64,000 bases of DNA from CAWCDJ01 sp963836015 (lineage in GTDB: Bacteria; Acidobacteriota; Terriglobia; Bryobacterales; Bryobacteraceae): contig CAWIIF010000010.1 in NCBI GenBank assembly GCA_963836015.1, positions 1-64,000 of the forward strand, read 5' to 3'. The notes beneath the pieces are model-generated. The model worked only from the letters and a program-made list of their open reading frames with translations. It was not told the DNA's origin and searched no databases. The position numbers and the translations under genes were made by a program. Below are positions 1 through 9,317 of this stretch, one piece after another (the stretch's first letter is position 1; each line of letters begins with the position of its first letter).

Positions 1-48
1 TACTACCACGGGCATCTCCGGCGGGCAAGGAATAAGCGGTCGGGTATG

Positions 49-655
49 CTACGCCAGCGCGTTGATCGAACCGACGCGGCGCGCCTCATACGCGGCGATG
101 TCGGGCTCGTGCTGCAGAATGTATCCCAGTTCGTCCACGCCTTCCAACAGGCAGTGCTTCGAAAAAGCATCTACCGGAAACTCGACCTTCCGGCCACGGG
201 AGTCGTGATGGTCTGGGCTGCGAGATCGATCTGGATTACCGCAGCGGGTCGGCCTCGACCGCCGCGAAGAGCTCGGCATGCACGTCCGGCGGCACCACGA
301 TCGGCAGCAGCGAATTCTTCAGCGAGTTCTGCTTGAAGATATCGGCGAACGAGGTGCTGATCACCGCGCGGAAGCCGAACTGCGTCAGCGCCCACGGCGC
401 ATGCTCGCGCGAGCTGCCGCAGCCGAAATTGTCGCCCGCCAGCAGCATCTGGGCGCCTGCGCCCGCGGCTGGTTGAGGATGAAATCCGGGTTGGGATTGC
501 CCTGCGCGTCATAGCGCCAGTCGTTGAACAAGTTGCTTGTCCAGACCCTGCTTGGACGTGGTTTTCAGGAACCGCGCCGGAATAATCTGGTCGGTATCGA
601 TATTATCGATGGGGAGCGGCGCCAGCCGGCTTTCGAAATTGGTAAATGGCTTCAT
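49..655 (-). pseudogene. leuD: 3-isopropylmalate dehydratase small subunit, frameshifted
   Basis: LeuD swivel subunit of isopropylmalate isomerase (2- to 3-isopropylmalate, leucine pathway, cytoplasm). The protein is recognisable along its whole length but spread over three frames: the start MKPFTNFES at 655, then IDTDQIIPARFLKT, then DWRYDAQGNPNPDFILNQP, then LLAGDNFGCGSSREHAPWAL, then IQIDLAAQTITTP and the tail EFPVDAFSKHCLLEGVDELG ending at 49. Four single-base shifts are needed, near 531-537, 459-464, 236-243 and 190-203. Residue conservation on both sides of each shift is high, which favours sequence error over decay. The ATG overlaps the leuC stop (ATGA), so the two subunits are translationally coupled. 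Confidence 0.85.
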
Positions 656-2035
656 AGCAGTGTCCTCACGTCGGTGACTACGCCCGTGATGGCGCTGGCG
701 GCGGCGGTCAGGGGGCTGGCCAGGAACGTGCGTCCGCCCTTGCCCTGGCGGCCTTCGAAATTGCGATTGCTGGTCGAGACGCTGTACTGGCCGGGTGAAA
801 GCTGGTCGCCGTTCATGGCGATGCACATCGAGCAGCCCGGCTCGCGCCATTCGCAGCCGGCCGCGCGGAAAATCTCCGGCAGGCCTTCGGCGATCGCCTG
901 GCGCTTTACCTCCTGCGATCCGGGCACCACCATCACGCGCACCTTCGGGCTGACCTTGCGGCCCTTGAGAACGCGGCGGCGGTCCGCAGATCGGAAATGC
1001 GGGAATTGGTGCAGCTTCCGATGAACACCACGTCGATGGGATGGCCCACCAGCGGCTTGCCGCCTTCGAGCCCCATGTAGCGCAGCGCCTTGGCCACGCG
1101 CCGGGTCGGCAGGCTCCATCGGGCAGCGGCGCGTTGATCGGCACGCCCATGCCCGGGTTGGTGCCGTAGGTGATCATCGGCTCGAGCGCATCGGCGTCGA
1201 TCGTGACGCTGCGGTCGTAAACCGCGCCTTCGTCGGTGGGCAGTTGCTTCCAGCGTGCCAGGGCGGCGTCCCATGCCGCGCCCTTGGGAGCGTGCGGCCG
1301 TCCGCTGAGGTATTCGAACGTCGTGTCGTCAGGCGCGACCAGGCCGGCGCGCGCGCCGCCTTCGATCGACATATTGCACACCGTCATGCGCTCTTCCATG
1401 GAAAGCGCGCGGATGGCGCTGCCGGTGTATTCGAAGACGCTGGCGGTGCCGCCGCCGACGCCGATTCTGGCGATCAGCGCCAGGATGATGTCCTTGGCGG
1501 AAACGCCCGGCCGCAGCGTGCCATCCACCCGCACCTGAAAGGTCTTCGACTTGCGCTGCAGCAGGCACTGGCTGGCCAGCACGTGCTCCACCTCGCTGGT
1601 GCCGATGCCGAACGCCAGCGCGCCGAACGCGCCGTGCGTGGCGGTGTGGCTGTCGCCGCACACCACCGTCATGCCTGGCTGCGTGAGCCCCAGTTCCGGT
1701 CCGATCACGTGCACGATGCCCTGGCGGTCGCTGTGGATGCCCAGGCACCGGATGCCGAAATCGGCGCAGTTGGTCTCGAGCTGCGCGAGCTGCCGGGCGG
1801 CAATTTCATCGACGATCGGCAGCGAGCGGTCGGTGGTCGGAATGCTGTGATCGGCGGTGGCGATGGTAAGATCGGGACGCCGCACTTTGATGCCGCGCTC
1901 GCGCAGGCCGTCGAAGGCTTGCGGCGAAGTGACCTCGTGCACCAGGTGCAGGTCGATAAAAATCAGCGTGGGTGCGCCGGGCTGTTCCCGCACGATGTGC
2001 GAATCCCAGAGTTTTTCGATGATGGTTTGGGGCAT
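652..2035 (-). pseudogene. leuC: 3-isopropylmalate dehydratase large subunit, frameshifted
   Basis: LeuC, the Fe-S aconitase-type large subunit partnering LeuD. It starts MPQTIIEKLWDSHIV at 2035 and is clean up to about residue 305, including CGDSHTATHGAFGALAFGIG. The frame then shifts near 1105-1125 into VAKALRYMGLEGGKPLVGH and FIGSCTNSRISDLRTAA (first cluster cysteine), and again near 972-978 into VLKGRKVSPKVRVMVVPGS. The other two cluster cysteines follow in EPGCSMCIAMNGDQL. The end ITGVVTDVRTLL overlaps leuD by ATGA. All expected blocks are present, so a functional gene with two base-calling errors is the likely truth. It lies 78 bp downstream of leuB. Reading 509-2035 as one protein is wrong: it runs out of frame into leuD. 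Confidence 0.85.
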
Positions 2036-2113
2036 AACAAGAGCAATTCGATCAGGCCGGGTAAACCGGGACCCTATAGCTATTATGGCTGAGCGGGGGC
2101 TGGTAAGCCCCGC

Positions 2114-3199
2114 TCAGCCGATCGCAGCGCACACCGCCTCGCCCACCTGTTCAGTGGTGGCGGGAGCGCCCGAAGGTCGCAAATCCGCTGTCACCTTTCC
2201 GCTGCGGAGCACGGCTTCAATCGCCCGATCCACCGCGGAGGCTTCTTCCTTCAATCCGAAACTGTATTCCAGCATCGCCCCCACCGAGCCGATCGCGCCC
2301 AGCGGGTTGGCCTTATTCTGCCCGGCGATGTCCGGGGCCGAGCCATGCACCGGCTCGTAGAGTCCCACCCATGCGCCGGACGGCCGGCGATCTCCGATGG
2401 AGGCCGAGGGCAGCATCCCGATCGACCCGGCCAACACCGCGCCCTCGTCGCTCAGGATATCGCCGAACATGTTCTCGGTCAGCACCACATCGAAGCGGCG
2501 GGGGTTCAACACCAACTGCATGGCGCAGTTATCCACCAGGAGGTGGTCGAGCGCGACATCCGGAAACTCCTGCGCCAATTCGGTCACCACGCGCCGCCAG
2601 AGCTGCGAGTTCTCGAGCACGTTGGACTTGTCCACCGACGTGACTTTCTTACGGCGGCCACGCGCCAGGTGGAAGGCCATGCGGGAAACGCGCTCGATTT
2701 CCGCGCGCGTGTAGGTCATGGTATTGACCGCCCGCGTCTCCGCGCCGTTTTCGGTAATGCCGCGCGGAGTCCCGTAGTAAATACCGCCCGTCAGTTCGCG
2801 GACGATAATCATATCGGTGCCTTCCACCAGGTGGTTCTTCAGGGGAGAAGAATCCAGTTGCGACGCGTAAGCCCGCACAGGGCGCAGGTTGGCGTAAACC
2901 CCCAGCGCCTTGCGGATCCCCAATAATCCCTTTTCCGGCCGCTTCTCGGGCGGCGCATTGTCGAATTCGGGCAGCCCCACGGCGCCCATCAACGTAGCGT
3001 CGGCGGCCGCGGCCAGACGCACGGTCTCCTCAGGCAGGGGAGACCCGGTCTTATGAATCGCCACCCCGCCCAGCAGCCCCTCGGTGAGGTTCAGACCGTG
3101 ATGCCATTTCGCCGCCACGTGACGAAGCACGCGCACCGCTTCGCGCGTCACTTCGGTGCCGATTCCATCCCCGGGAAGAACCAGAACGTTGAAATTCAT
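2114..3199 (-). CDS. leuB: 3-isopropylmalate dehydrogenase
   Basis: NAD-dependent oxidative decarboxylation of 3-isopropylmalate, third leucine step. 361 aa, normal for LeuB. Family blocks are LPGDGIGTEVTREAVRVL at the N-terminus, the substrate loop IRKALGVYANLRPVRAY, the REL-containing VRELTGGIYYGTPRG, the lysine in KKVTSVDKSNVL, and TENMFGDILSDEGAVLAGS with the metal-binding aspartates. The tail has the NAD site YEPVHGSAPDIAGQNKANP, which marks it as LeuB rather than isocitrate dehydrogenase. It sits only 3 bp downstream of leuA in a leuABCD operon. Confidence 0.97.
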   Translation of the reverse strand: MNFNVLVLPGDGIGTEVTREAVRVLRHVAAKWHHGLNLTEGLLGGVAIHKTGSPLPEETVRLAAAADATLMGAVGLPEFDNAPPEKRPEKGLLGIRKALGVYANLRPVRAYASQLDSSPLKNHLVEGTDMIIVRELTGGIYYGTPRGITENGAETRAVNTMTYTRAEIERVSRMAFHLARGRRKKVTSVDKSNVLENSQLWRRVVTELAQEFPDVALDHLLVDNCAMQLVLNPRRFDVVLTENMFGDILSDEGAVLAGSIGMLPSASIGDRRPSGAWVGLYEPVHGSAPDIAGQNKANPLGAIGSVGAMLEYSFGLKEEASAVDRAIEAVLRSGKVTADLRPSGAPATTEQVGEAVCAAIG

Positions 3200-3202
3200 G
3201 CC

Positions 3203-4375
3203 TTAATCCGCCGCCACCCGCAAGGCCTGCTGTCCCTGGTGGATCAGCGCTACGATCTCTTCGTCCATGAGGCCCTTCTTGCGATGGTCGGCGACAGCCG
3301 TGAAGCGCTCATACAGGTCGTTCAGCTCGTCGCGAGACAGATCGAACCCCAGTTCCTTGGCCCGCTGGTTCAGGGCGTGCCGGCCGCTGTGCTTCCCCAG
3401 CACCAGTTTGCCCTCGGGTACTCCCACGGTACGCGGGTCGATGATCTCGTAGGTGCTCTTCTCTTTGAGGTAGCCGTCCTGGTGGATGCCGGCCTCGTGC
3501 GCGAAGGCGTTGCGTCCCACGATCGCCTTATTCGGTTGCGGACCGAACGTAATAATGGAGCTCAGCAGTTCGCTCGCGCCATAGAGGTGCTCGGTGTGGA
3601 CACCCGTGTGATAAGGGTACGCATCCGACCGCGTCTTGAGGATCATGACGATCTCTTCGAGCGAGCAGTTGCCGGCCCGCTCGCCGATCCCGTTGACCGT
3701 GCATTCCACCTGCCGCGCGCCGGCCTCGATGGCCGCGAGCGAGTTGGCCACCGCCAGGCCCAGGTCGTCATGGCAGTGCACGGACACCACCGCGCAATCG
3801 CCCAGGGCGCGGGCAATCCGGCCGATCAGCGCGCCGTACTCCTTGGGCGAAGAATAGCCCACCGTATCGGGAATGTTGACGGTGCGGGCGCCCGCGGCGA
3901 CCACCGCCTGCGAGATCTTTTCCAGAAATCCCGGTTCGGTGCGCGCGCCGTCTTCGGCGGAGAACTCGACATCGTCCACGTGCTGCCGCGCCAGTTCCAC
4001 GGCCGCCACGGCATCGTCCAGCACCTGCTGCTGACTCTTCTTCAGCTTGTACTTCAGATGAATTTCGCTGGTGGCGATGAAGGTGTGGATGCGCGGCCGT
4101 TTCGCGTGCGCTAGCGCCCGGGCGGCCCGTTCCACGTCGAGCGTGCAGCAGCGCGCCAGGGCCGCCACGTTGGCCCACGGGAATTCGCGGCTGACCGCGT
4201 CCACGGCTTCAAAATCGCCTTCGGAGGCGATCGGAAATCCGGCTTCGAGGATGTCCACGCCGAGTTCCACCAGCTTCCGCGCCATCCGGAGTTTTTCCGG
4301 AACGGTCATGCTGCAGCCGGGCGACTGCTCTCCGTCGCGGAGTGTCGTATCGAAAATGTATACGCGATCACTCAT
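3203..4375 (-). CDS. leuA: 2-isopropylmalate synthase lacking regulatory domain
   Basis: Condenses acetyl-CoA with 2-ketoisovalerate, the first committed leucine step. The DRE-TIM barrel opens with IFDTTLRDGEQSPG, has the metal site VSVHCHDDLGLAVANS and NGIGERAGN, and a subdomain with GKHSGRHALNQRAKELG. It ends after about 390 residues, so the C-terminal allosteric LeuA dimer domain of ordinary 500-550 aa enzymes is absent. Homocitrate synthases share this short form, but its place as first gene of leuABCD argues for isopropylmalate synthase. The start taken is ATG (MSDRVYIFDTT). A GTG three codons upstream at 4384 is the alternative, and no clear Shine-Dalgarno site helps decide. Confidence 0.9.
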   Translation of the reverse strand: MSDRVYIFDTTLRDGEQSPGCSMTVPEKLRMARKLVELGVDILEAGFPIASEGDFEAVDAVSREFPWANVAALARCCTLDVERAARALAHAKRPRIHTFIATSEIHLKYKLKKSQQQVLDDAVAAVELARQHVDDVEFSAEDGARTEPGFLEKISQAVVAAGARTVNIPDTVGYSSPKEYGALIGRIARALGDCAVVSVHCHDDLGLAVANSLAAIEAGARQVECTVNGIGERAGNCSLEEIVMILKTRSDAYPYHTGVHTEHLYGASELLSSIITFGPQPNKAIVGRNAFAHEAGIHQDGYLKEKSTYEIIDPRTVGVPEGKLVLGKHSGRHALNQRAKELGFDLSRDELNDLYERFTAVADHRKKGLMDEEIVALIHQGQQALRVAAD

Positions 4376-4395
4376 GCTGTGCACCGATAGAAGCC

Positions 4396-4425
4396 ATTAT
4401 GCGGTCCCGGCGAGCGATTTGGCAA
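4396..4425 (-). promoter_or_regulatory. Putative leuABCD promoter
   Basis: On the minus strand a TTGCCA (4420-4425) and a CATAAT (4396-4401) stand 18 bp apart, ending about 20 bases before the leuA ATG. An AT-rich stretch just upstream, between the divergent leuA and LysR starts, is a natural place for a LysR binding site, but no convincing dyad could be fixed by eye. Confidence 0.35.
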
Positions 4426-4479
4426 ATTTATAATTTTACGGGTATGTATTAGCCGGTGTTATGATGGGAGAACGTCCGG

Positions 4480-5349
4480 ATGGAACTCTACTCCCTTCAA
4501 GTGTTTCTGACGGTAGCGACCGAGAAGAGCTTCTCCCGCGCGGCGGAGCGGCTGCTGCGCACGCAGCCCGCGGTGTCGCTGGCCCTGCAGCGGCTGGAGC
4601 AGGAGCTGGGGGAGAAACTGATCGACCGCTCCGGCAAGGAGCTGATCCTCACCGACGCCGGCCGCACGGTGCTGGATTACGCGCGGCGCTTCCAGAGCCT
4701 GCACCAGGAGCTCGACAATTCGCTGGCCGAGCTGCGCGACAACTCGGCGGGGCGCCTCACCATAGGGGCCAACGAATCGACCTCCATTTACCTGCTGCGC
4801 CACATCGAGCGCTACCGGGAGCTGTACCCGAAGATCAAAGTGCAGGTGCGGCGCAGCCTCTCGAGCAAGCTGCCCAACGAGCTGATCGACGGGAACCTCG
4901 AGCTGGGCGTCATCAGCTACGATCCGGCCGACGAGCGGCTGAAATCGAAGGTGATCTACACCGACGCACTGGCCTTCGTAGTCTCTCCGAAGCACCGCCT
5001 GGCCAGCCGCAAGACCGTTTCGATCAAGGAACTGGCCTCCGAAAATTTCATCGCGCACAACGTGGTCTCGCCGTATCGTGAAGTGGTACTGCGGGAGTTT
5101 CAGGCCCACCGTGTGCCGCTGCGGATGGATGTGGAGATGCCGACCATCGAAACCATTCGCAGGTTGGTGCAGAGCGACCTGGGCGTGGCGTTCCTCCCGC
5201 GGATGTGCGTGGAGCAGGAGATCGAGCAGAAAATTCTGTGCGAAGTGCGCGTGAAAGAGATGCACGTGGAGCGCAAGATCCGCCTCATCTATCCCACGCG
5301 CCGCGCGCTCAGCCACGCGGCGAAGGCGTTCCTCGAAGTGCTGGGTTGA
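4480..5349 (+). CDS. LysR family transcriptional regulator
   Basis: 289 aa. The N-terminal winged helix-turn-helix (about residues 1-60) has FLTVATEKSFSRAAERL and QPAVSLALQRLEQELGEKL. The rest is a LysR effector-binding fold with RLTIGANESTSIYLLRHI at the hinge. It is divergent from leuA across about 100 bp of AT-rich DNA. That arrangement is usual for a LysR protein controlling its divergent neighbour, so it may regulate leuABCD. The effector is not readable from sequence and the link to leucine is inferred from position only. A weak GGGAGAACG sits before the ATG. Confidence 0.9.
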   Translation: MELYSLQVFLTVATEKSFSRAAERLLRTQPAVSLALQRLEQELGEKLIDRSGKELILTDAGRTVLDYARRFQSLHQELDNSLAELRDNSAGRLTIGANESTSIYLLRHIERYRELYPKIKVQVRRSLSSKLPNELIDGNLELGVISYDPADERLKSKVIYTDALAFVVSPKHRLASRKTVSIKELASENFIAHNVVSPYREVVLREFQAHRVPLRMDVEMPTIETIRRLVQSDLGVAFLPRMCVEQEIEQKILCEVRVKEMHVERKIRLIYPTRRALSHAAKAFLEVLG

Positions 5350-5389
5350 GCGGGCCGACGCGGCGCTGCGGGGCGGGCCGCCCGCATGT

Positions 5390-8300
5390 TTACTTCACCG
5401 CCAGCGTCACATTGGCCTGCGAATTCACGCCGCCCACAGCGATCTGAATCGGCACCGAGGAACCCGAAGCCACATTTGTCGGTAGCTGCACGTTCACCTG
5501 CATGACACCGTATACGATGCCCGGCGCCGACCCGTAATAGAGCACCTTGGCCGGAAGGCCGCCGACCGTGGCGGTGACCGCCTGGACCGGTACGTTCAGC
5601 CCCGTGCCATTGACCGGCGCGATTCCGCCGTCCGCGGATGCCGGCTGGGTGATACCTTCACCGGTCATGTAGACCTGCACGATCGAGCCTTTCGCCGCCG
5701 GATTGCCTGAGCCGTTCACGCTGAAATCCTGGTTGAGGATGGCGCCTGGGCCGCTGCCGGCCTGGTTTAAGGTATAGATGCCCGGCGACACCTGCACCAC
5801 GTTGTACGAGATGGCGTCCGATTGTACGCCCACATATTGCACCACCAGGCTGGTATGCGTCCTGCCCGAAACTCCGTAAGGGACCATGACGCTGGTCTGG
5901 CCGGCCGAGGCGTAGATGATGGGAGCGGGCACGCTGTCGAAGAACACCTGTGTGCCGTTCAGGTTGGTATCGAAGACGCCGCTGCTGGTAAGGCGGCCCT
6001 TCGCGAGGTCCGCCGGTCCAATCCCGGCTCCATAGATCACGATATTCTCGCCCGGTGAGAAGCCGCCACTGATGGAACTGGCCGCGTTCTGAACCCCGGC
6101 GATCACCGGCTTCGGAACCTGTGCCACAGCGAGGTTGACCGTGATCGAGGGCTGCGTAACGGCGCTTGGCGAATTCACCGCGATGGTTCCGGTGTAGTTG
6201 CCGGCCGTCAGGCCCGACGTGTTGATCCCCACCGTGAGCGTGGCCGGGGTGCTGCCGGAAGCCGGCGTGACTGTGAGCCATTTGCCGCCATCCTTGGTCG
6301 AAGCGGCGGCCGTGAACTGCGCCACACCCGATGCGGAGAGCTGCACGGTCTGCGCAGCCGGCGCAGGGAGCCCGATCGTATAGCTGAAGTTCAGGCTGGA
6401 GGGAGAGGCGGTGAGCGTCTGGGGCGCCACTACGTTCAGCGTGACTCGGATGTTCACCTTCTGCGTGCTGCCGGCCGCCGCTACCGTAACCGTGCCGGTG
6501 TATTGTCCGATCGCCAGGGAGCCGCCGCTGACGGAGATCTTCACCGTAGCCGGCGTGTTTCCGGAGGCGGGCGCGGCCGTTAGCCACGAGCCGCTGTTAT
6601 TGTCGGTGGCCGTCGTCACGTTGAATGCCAGCGATCCCGGTGTGCCCGAAACGGTAATGCTCTGGTCTGCCGGCGCAGCCCCATTCTGCGCTTGAGTGAA
6701 CGTCAGCGAATCGACCGAGGTCGAAATGGTGCCCGGATTGACCACCAGCGTCACCGGAATCGCGAAGGGGCTGTTACCCGCGTAGAGCGTCGTTGCCGTG
6801 ACCGTCAGAGAACCATGGTAGGTGCCGGGGTCGAGTTTCGACCCGTCCACGCTTACCTTCAAGCTGCCGGGAGTCGAACCGCTGGCGGGCACCACCGAGA
6901 GCCAGTCGCCTGTGCCGCCCGTCGAAACCGTGGCGGCATATGCCAGTGTCTGCCCGCTGCTGGTCACCTTTACCGTCTGTGCGGCGGGGGTCGAGCCGCC
7001 CAGCGTTTGGGTAAACGAGAGCGACGTCTGGTTCACGGAGAGGTTCCCGGGCGTAACCGTGAAGCTGACCGGAATCGTGATGGGGCTGTCGGCAACCGCG
7101 CCGCCGCTGGTCGTGGTCGCGGTAACCGTGATGCTGCCGGTATACGTGCCGGCCGAGAGCAGTCCGGGCAGAACCGAAACCGTGACCGCGTTCGAACCGG
7201 CTTGAGTCGTGCCCGAAAGCGGCCCGACGAACAGCCAGTTGTTGCCGCCGTTGGCCGTCGAGAAAGCGACCGAATAGTGGAGCGGCTCCGTCAGGCTCGT
7301 GCTGTTGACGGCGATGGTTTGCGCCGTCGGGGCCGCGCCGCTGACCTGCGCGGTGAAGTTCACCGCGGAAAGGCTGACGGTTAACAGGGGCGTGCTGCTC
7401 ACGTACAGGTGCACCGGGATGGTTAACGGGCTGTTGGGCGCGGCCGCGCCGCTCGAGGCGATCGCGGCGTTGACCACCACCGAGCCATCGCACTGGCTGC
7501 CTGCCGCCAGTCCCGCCGCGTTGACCGCGATCGTGAGCGATCCGCTCGTGCTTCCGGAGGTGACTCCGCCCAGCAACAACCAGGAGTTGCCGCAGGCGGT
7601 TGTCGACGCAGTGGCAGCATAGTTAAGGGCCGCGCCCGTGCTGCTGGTCAGGTTCACGGTTTGCGCGGCGGGCGCGACCTGTCCAATCTGATCGGCGAAG
7701 AGCATCTGGCAGCTTTGGCTCAAAGTATTGCAGCCGTTCACGGTGGCAGCGATCTGCGGGTCGTTGCTGACCTTCAGCGTGACGGGTATCGTCTGCGGGC
7801 CGTTGCCGGCCCCGTTGCCTCTTACGGTGAGCGAGCCGTTATACGTTCCCGGCGCCAGGCCGGTCGGGTCCACCGCGATCGAGAAGGGCGTTCCGGTCAC
7901 CGGGTTCTGGGTAGGCACGGAGAGCCAGTTGCCGGTATTGTTGGTGCTGGTGGTGATCGTGAGTGGCATCTGCCCGGTGGTGGAACTCGGGAGCACCGCG
8001 GTGGAGGTAGCCGTGACTGTCTGCGCCGCCGGCGCTGCCCCTCCGAACTGATAATTGAAAGACAGGGCGGCGTTCGGCACGTTCAGCAGCGGCGCCACCG
8101 AGACCAGCAGCTTTACCGGAATGTCCTGGCTGGTGGGGGCTCCGCCGGGTGTGAAGAGCGTGACCTTGCCGTTATAAGTGCCGGCCGGAAGGTTGGCAGT
8201 GGCATCATATCCGATCTTCGCGGTCGCAGCGCCATTGGCGGGGATGGAGCCGCCGGTCGGATCCACCGTAATCCAGACGCGCCCGGCCGGATTGGGATCG

Positions 8301-9100
8301 GTCGATGGCGCGAACCCGTAACTGACCGGCTGGGTGCCGGTAGTCGCCAGCGTGACAGTTTGCGGCAATGGGTTGTTGGCGCCTCCGATCTGGTAATTCA
8401 GGTTCACGCTCGTAGGATTCACGGTCACCGGCGGAGAGGCGGACACCGTGAGAGTGACCGGCACCATGATCGGAGTGGTAGTCGGGCCGGAAATCGGCGT
8501 GATCGTAATAGAGCCGTTGTAGGTTCCGGCGGCCATGCCGGGGCCCACGACCGCCGAATTGATGATCGCTGTTACCGTTCCGGGCGACGTGCCCAACGTT
8601 GGCGATACCTGCAGCCAGTTTCCCCCGGTGGTGGCCGCAGCGGCAGCCGTGAAACTGGTGGTCGGGCCGGTCAAGGTCAGCGCTTGTGAAACAGGTATGT
8701 TGCCGCCGCTCTGGTAAGCGAATTGGAGCGACGCCGGATTGACCCCGATCGTGCTTACCGTCATGGTGACCTGCACGCTGGCGGAACCCGTCCCGCCAAA
8801 CACCGTGATGGTCCCGTTGTAGATCGCGGTGCTCAGGCCGGACGGATCGGCGGTCACAGTCACGACGGCGGGAGTGTTGCCGGTCGAAGGAGACGCTTTC
8901 AGCCACACTGCGTTCGAGAAGGTGGCGAACGCCAGAGGGCTCCCCGTGCTGGACACGTTGAACGTCTGGCTTACGGGGGATCCGCCCACTTGAGTGGCGA
9001 AGCTCAACGAGCTCTGGTCAACGGCGACCGTCTGCGCCTTCAGCGCTCCGGCGGCAAGTAGAACGGGAATGAGAACGAGTGTGGAATTGAGTCGCTTCAA
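5390..9100 (-). CDS. Secreted nine-module BACON-like repeat protein, Solibacter C-terminal domain
   Basis: About 1236 aa. It starts at a TTG (9100) preceded by GGAGG six bases away, giving a signal peptide (MKRLNSTLVLIPVLLAAGAL, cut near ALKA). Nine Ig-like modules of about 100 residues follow. Each has an opening strand such as SLSFATQVGGSPVSQTF, SLNFSYTIGLPAPAAQTV or SLTFTQAQNGAAPADQSI, a centre like WLSVVPASGSTPGSL and a strand like LDPGTYHGSLTVTA. This is the BACON-type pattern. The last 230 residues (from PVIAGVQNAASSISGGFSPG) match the Solibacter uncharacterised C-terminal domain family (TIGR03437). No catalytic residues are seen, so a surface adhesive or carbohydrate-contacting role is a guess. 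Only the module with NGCNTLSQSCQ carries cysteines near its start. Convergent with the LysR gene. Confidence 0.85.
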   Translation of the reverse strand: MKRLNSTLVLIPVLLAAGALKAQTVAVDQSSLSFATQVGGSPVSQTFNVSSTGSPLAFATFSNAVWLKASPSTGNTPAVVTVTADPSGLSTAIYNGTITVFGGTGSASVQVTMTVSTIGVNPASLQFAYQSGGNIPVSQALTLTGPTTSFTAAAAATTGGNWLQVSPTLGTSPGTVTAIINSAVVGPGMAAGTYNGSITITPISGPTTTPIMVPVTLTVSASPPVTVNPTSVNLNYQIGGANNPLPQTVTLATTGTQPVSYGFAPSTDPNPAGRVWITVDPTGGSIPANGAATAKIGYDATANLPAGTYNGKVTLFTPGGAPTSQDIPVKLLVSVAPLLNVPNAALSFNYQFGGAAPAAQTVTATSTAVLPSSTTGQMPLTITTSTNNTGNWLSVPTQNPVTGTPFSIAVDPTGLAPGTYNGSLTVRGNGAGNGPQTIPVTLKVSNDPQIAATVNGCNTLSQSCQMLFADQIGQVAPAAQTVNLTSSTGAALNYAATASTTACGNSWLLLGGVTSGSTSGSLTIAVNAAGLAAGSQCDGSVVVNAAIASSGAAAPNSPLTIPVHLYVSSTPLLTVSLSAVNFTAQVSGAAPTAQTIAVNSTSLTEPLHYSVAFSTANGGNNWLFVGPLSGTTQAGSNAVTVSVLPGLLSAGTYTGSITVTATTTSGGAVADSPITIPVSFTVTPGNLSVNQTSLSFTQTLGGSTPAAQTVKVTSSGQTLAYAATVSTGGTGDWLSVVPASGSTPGSLKVSVDGSKLDPGTYHGSLTVTATTLYAGNSPFAIPVTLVVNPGTISTSVDSLTFTQAQNGAAPADQSITVSGTPGSLAFNVTTATDNNSGSWLTAAPASGNTPATVKISVSGGSLAIGQYTGTVTVAAAGSTQKVNIRVTLNVVAPQTLTASPSSLNFSYTIGLPAPAAQTVQLSASGVAQFTAAASTKDGGKWLTVTPASGSTPATLTVGINTSGLTAGNYTGTIAVNSPSAVTQPSITVNLAVAQVPKPVIAGVQNAASSISGGFSPGENIVIYGAGIGPADLAKGRLTSSGVFDTNLNGTQVFFDSVPAPIIYASAGQTSVMVPYGVSGRTHTSLVVQYVGVQSDAISYNVVQVSPGIYTLNQAGSGPGAILNQDFSVNGSGNPAAKGSIVQVYMTGEGITQPASADGGIAPVNGTGLNVPVQAVTATVGGLPAKVLYYGSAPGIVYGVMQVNVQLPTNVASGSSVPIQIAVGGVNSQANVTLAVK

Positions 9101-9317
9101 GACAGGCCTCCAGGTTTGTGGGCGATCCGGACGGGGGGATGCCGCTGTGCGTTCACCCAATGTGCACGGGGCGTGCCATTCGGGTCATCGAATACAACCT
9201 GGAGCGTTCGTGTTTTACATGTAGGAGATTAGCCGCTTCGGAGGCCGGACGGCCCGCGGCCGCCGCGGAGCAGGCCGACACAGCGGGTGTATCGCGCGGC
9301 CACGCTTTGCCGCGTGC
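9101..9317. other. Intergenic stretch between nadD and the BACON protein gene
   Basis: Holds the ribosome-binding site of the BACON protein gene (GGAGG at about 9107-9111, minus strand) and presumably its promoter. No RNA gene, repeat or additional coding frame was recognised. Confidence 0.5.

Noticed and set aside
509..2035. LeuC read as a single 508-codon gene
   Set aside because: After about residue 305 the frame is not LeuC, and it ends by reading into the leuD N-terminus. The true LeuC end is in other registers.
5390..9100. Repetitive DNA resembling a CRISPR array or tandem repeat
   Set aside because: The repetition is at protein level (about 100-residue modules, diverged at DNA level) with no short identical repeats and spacers.
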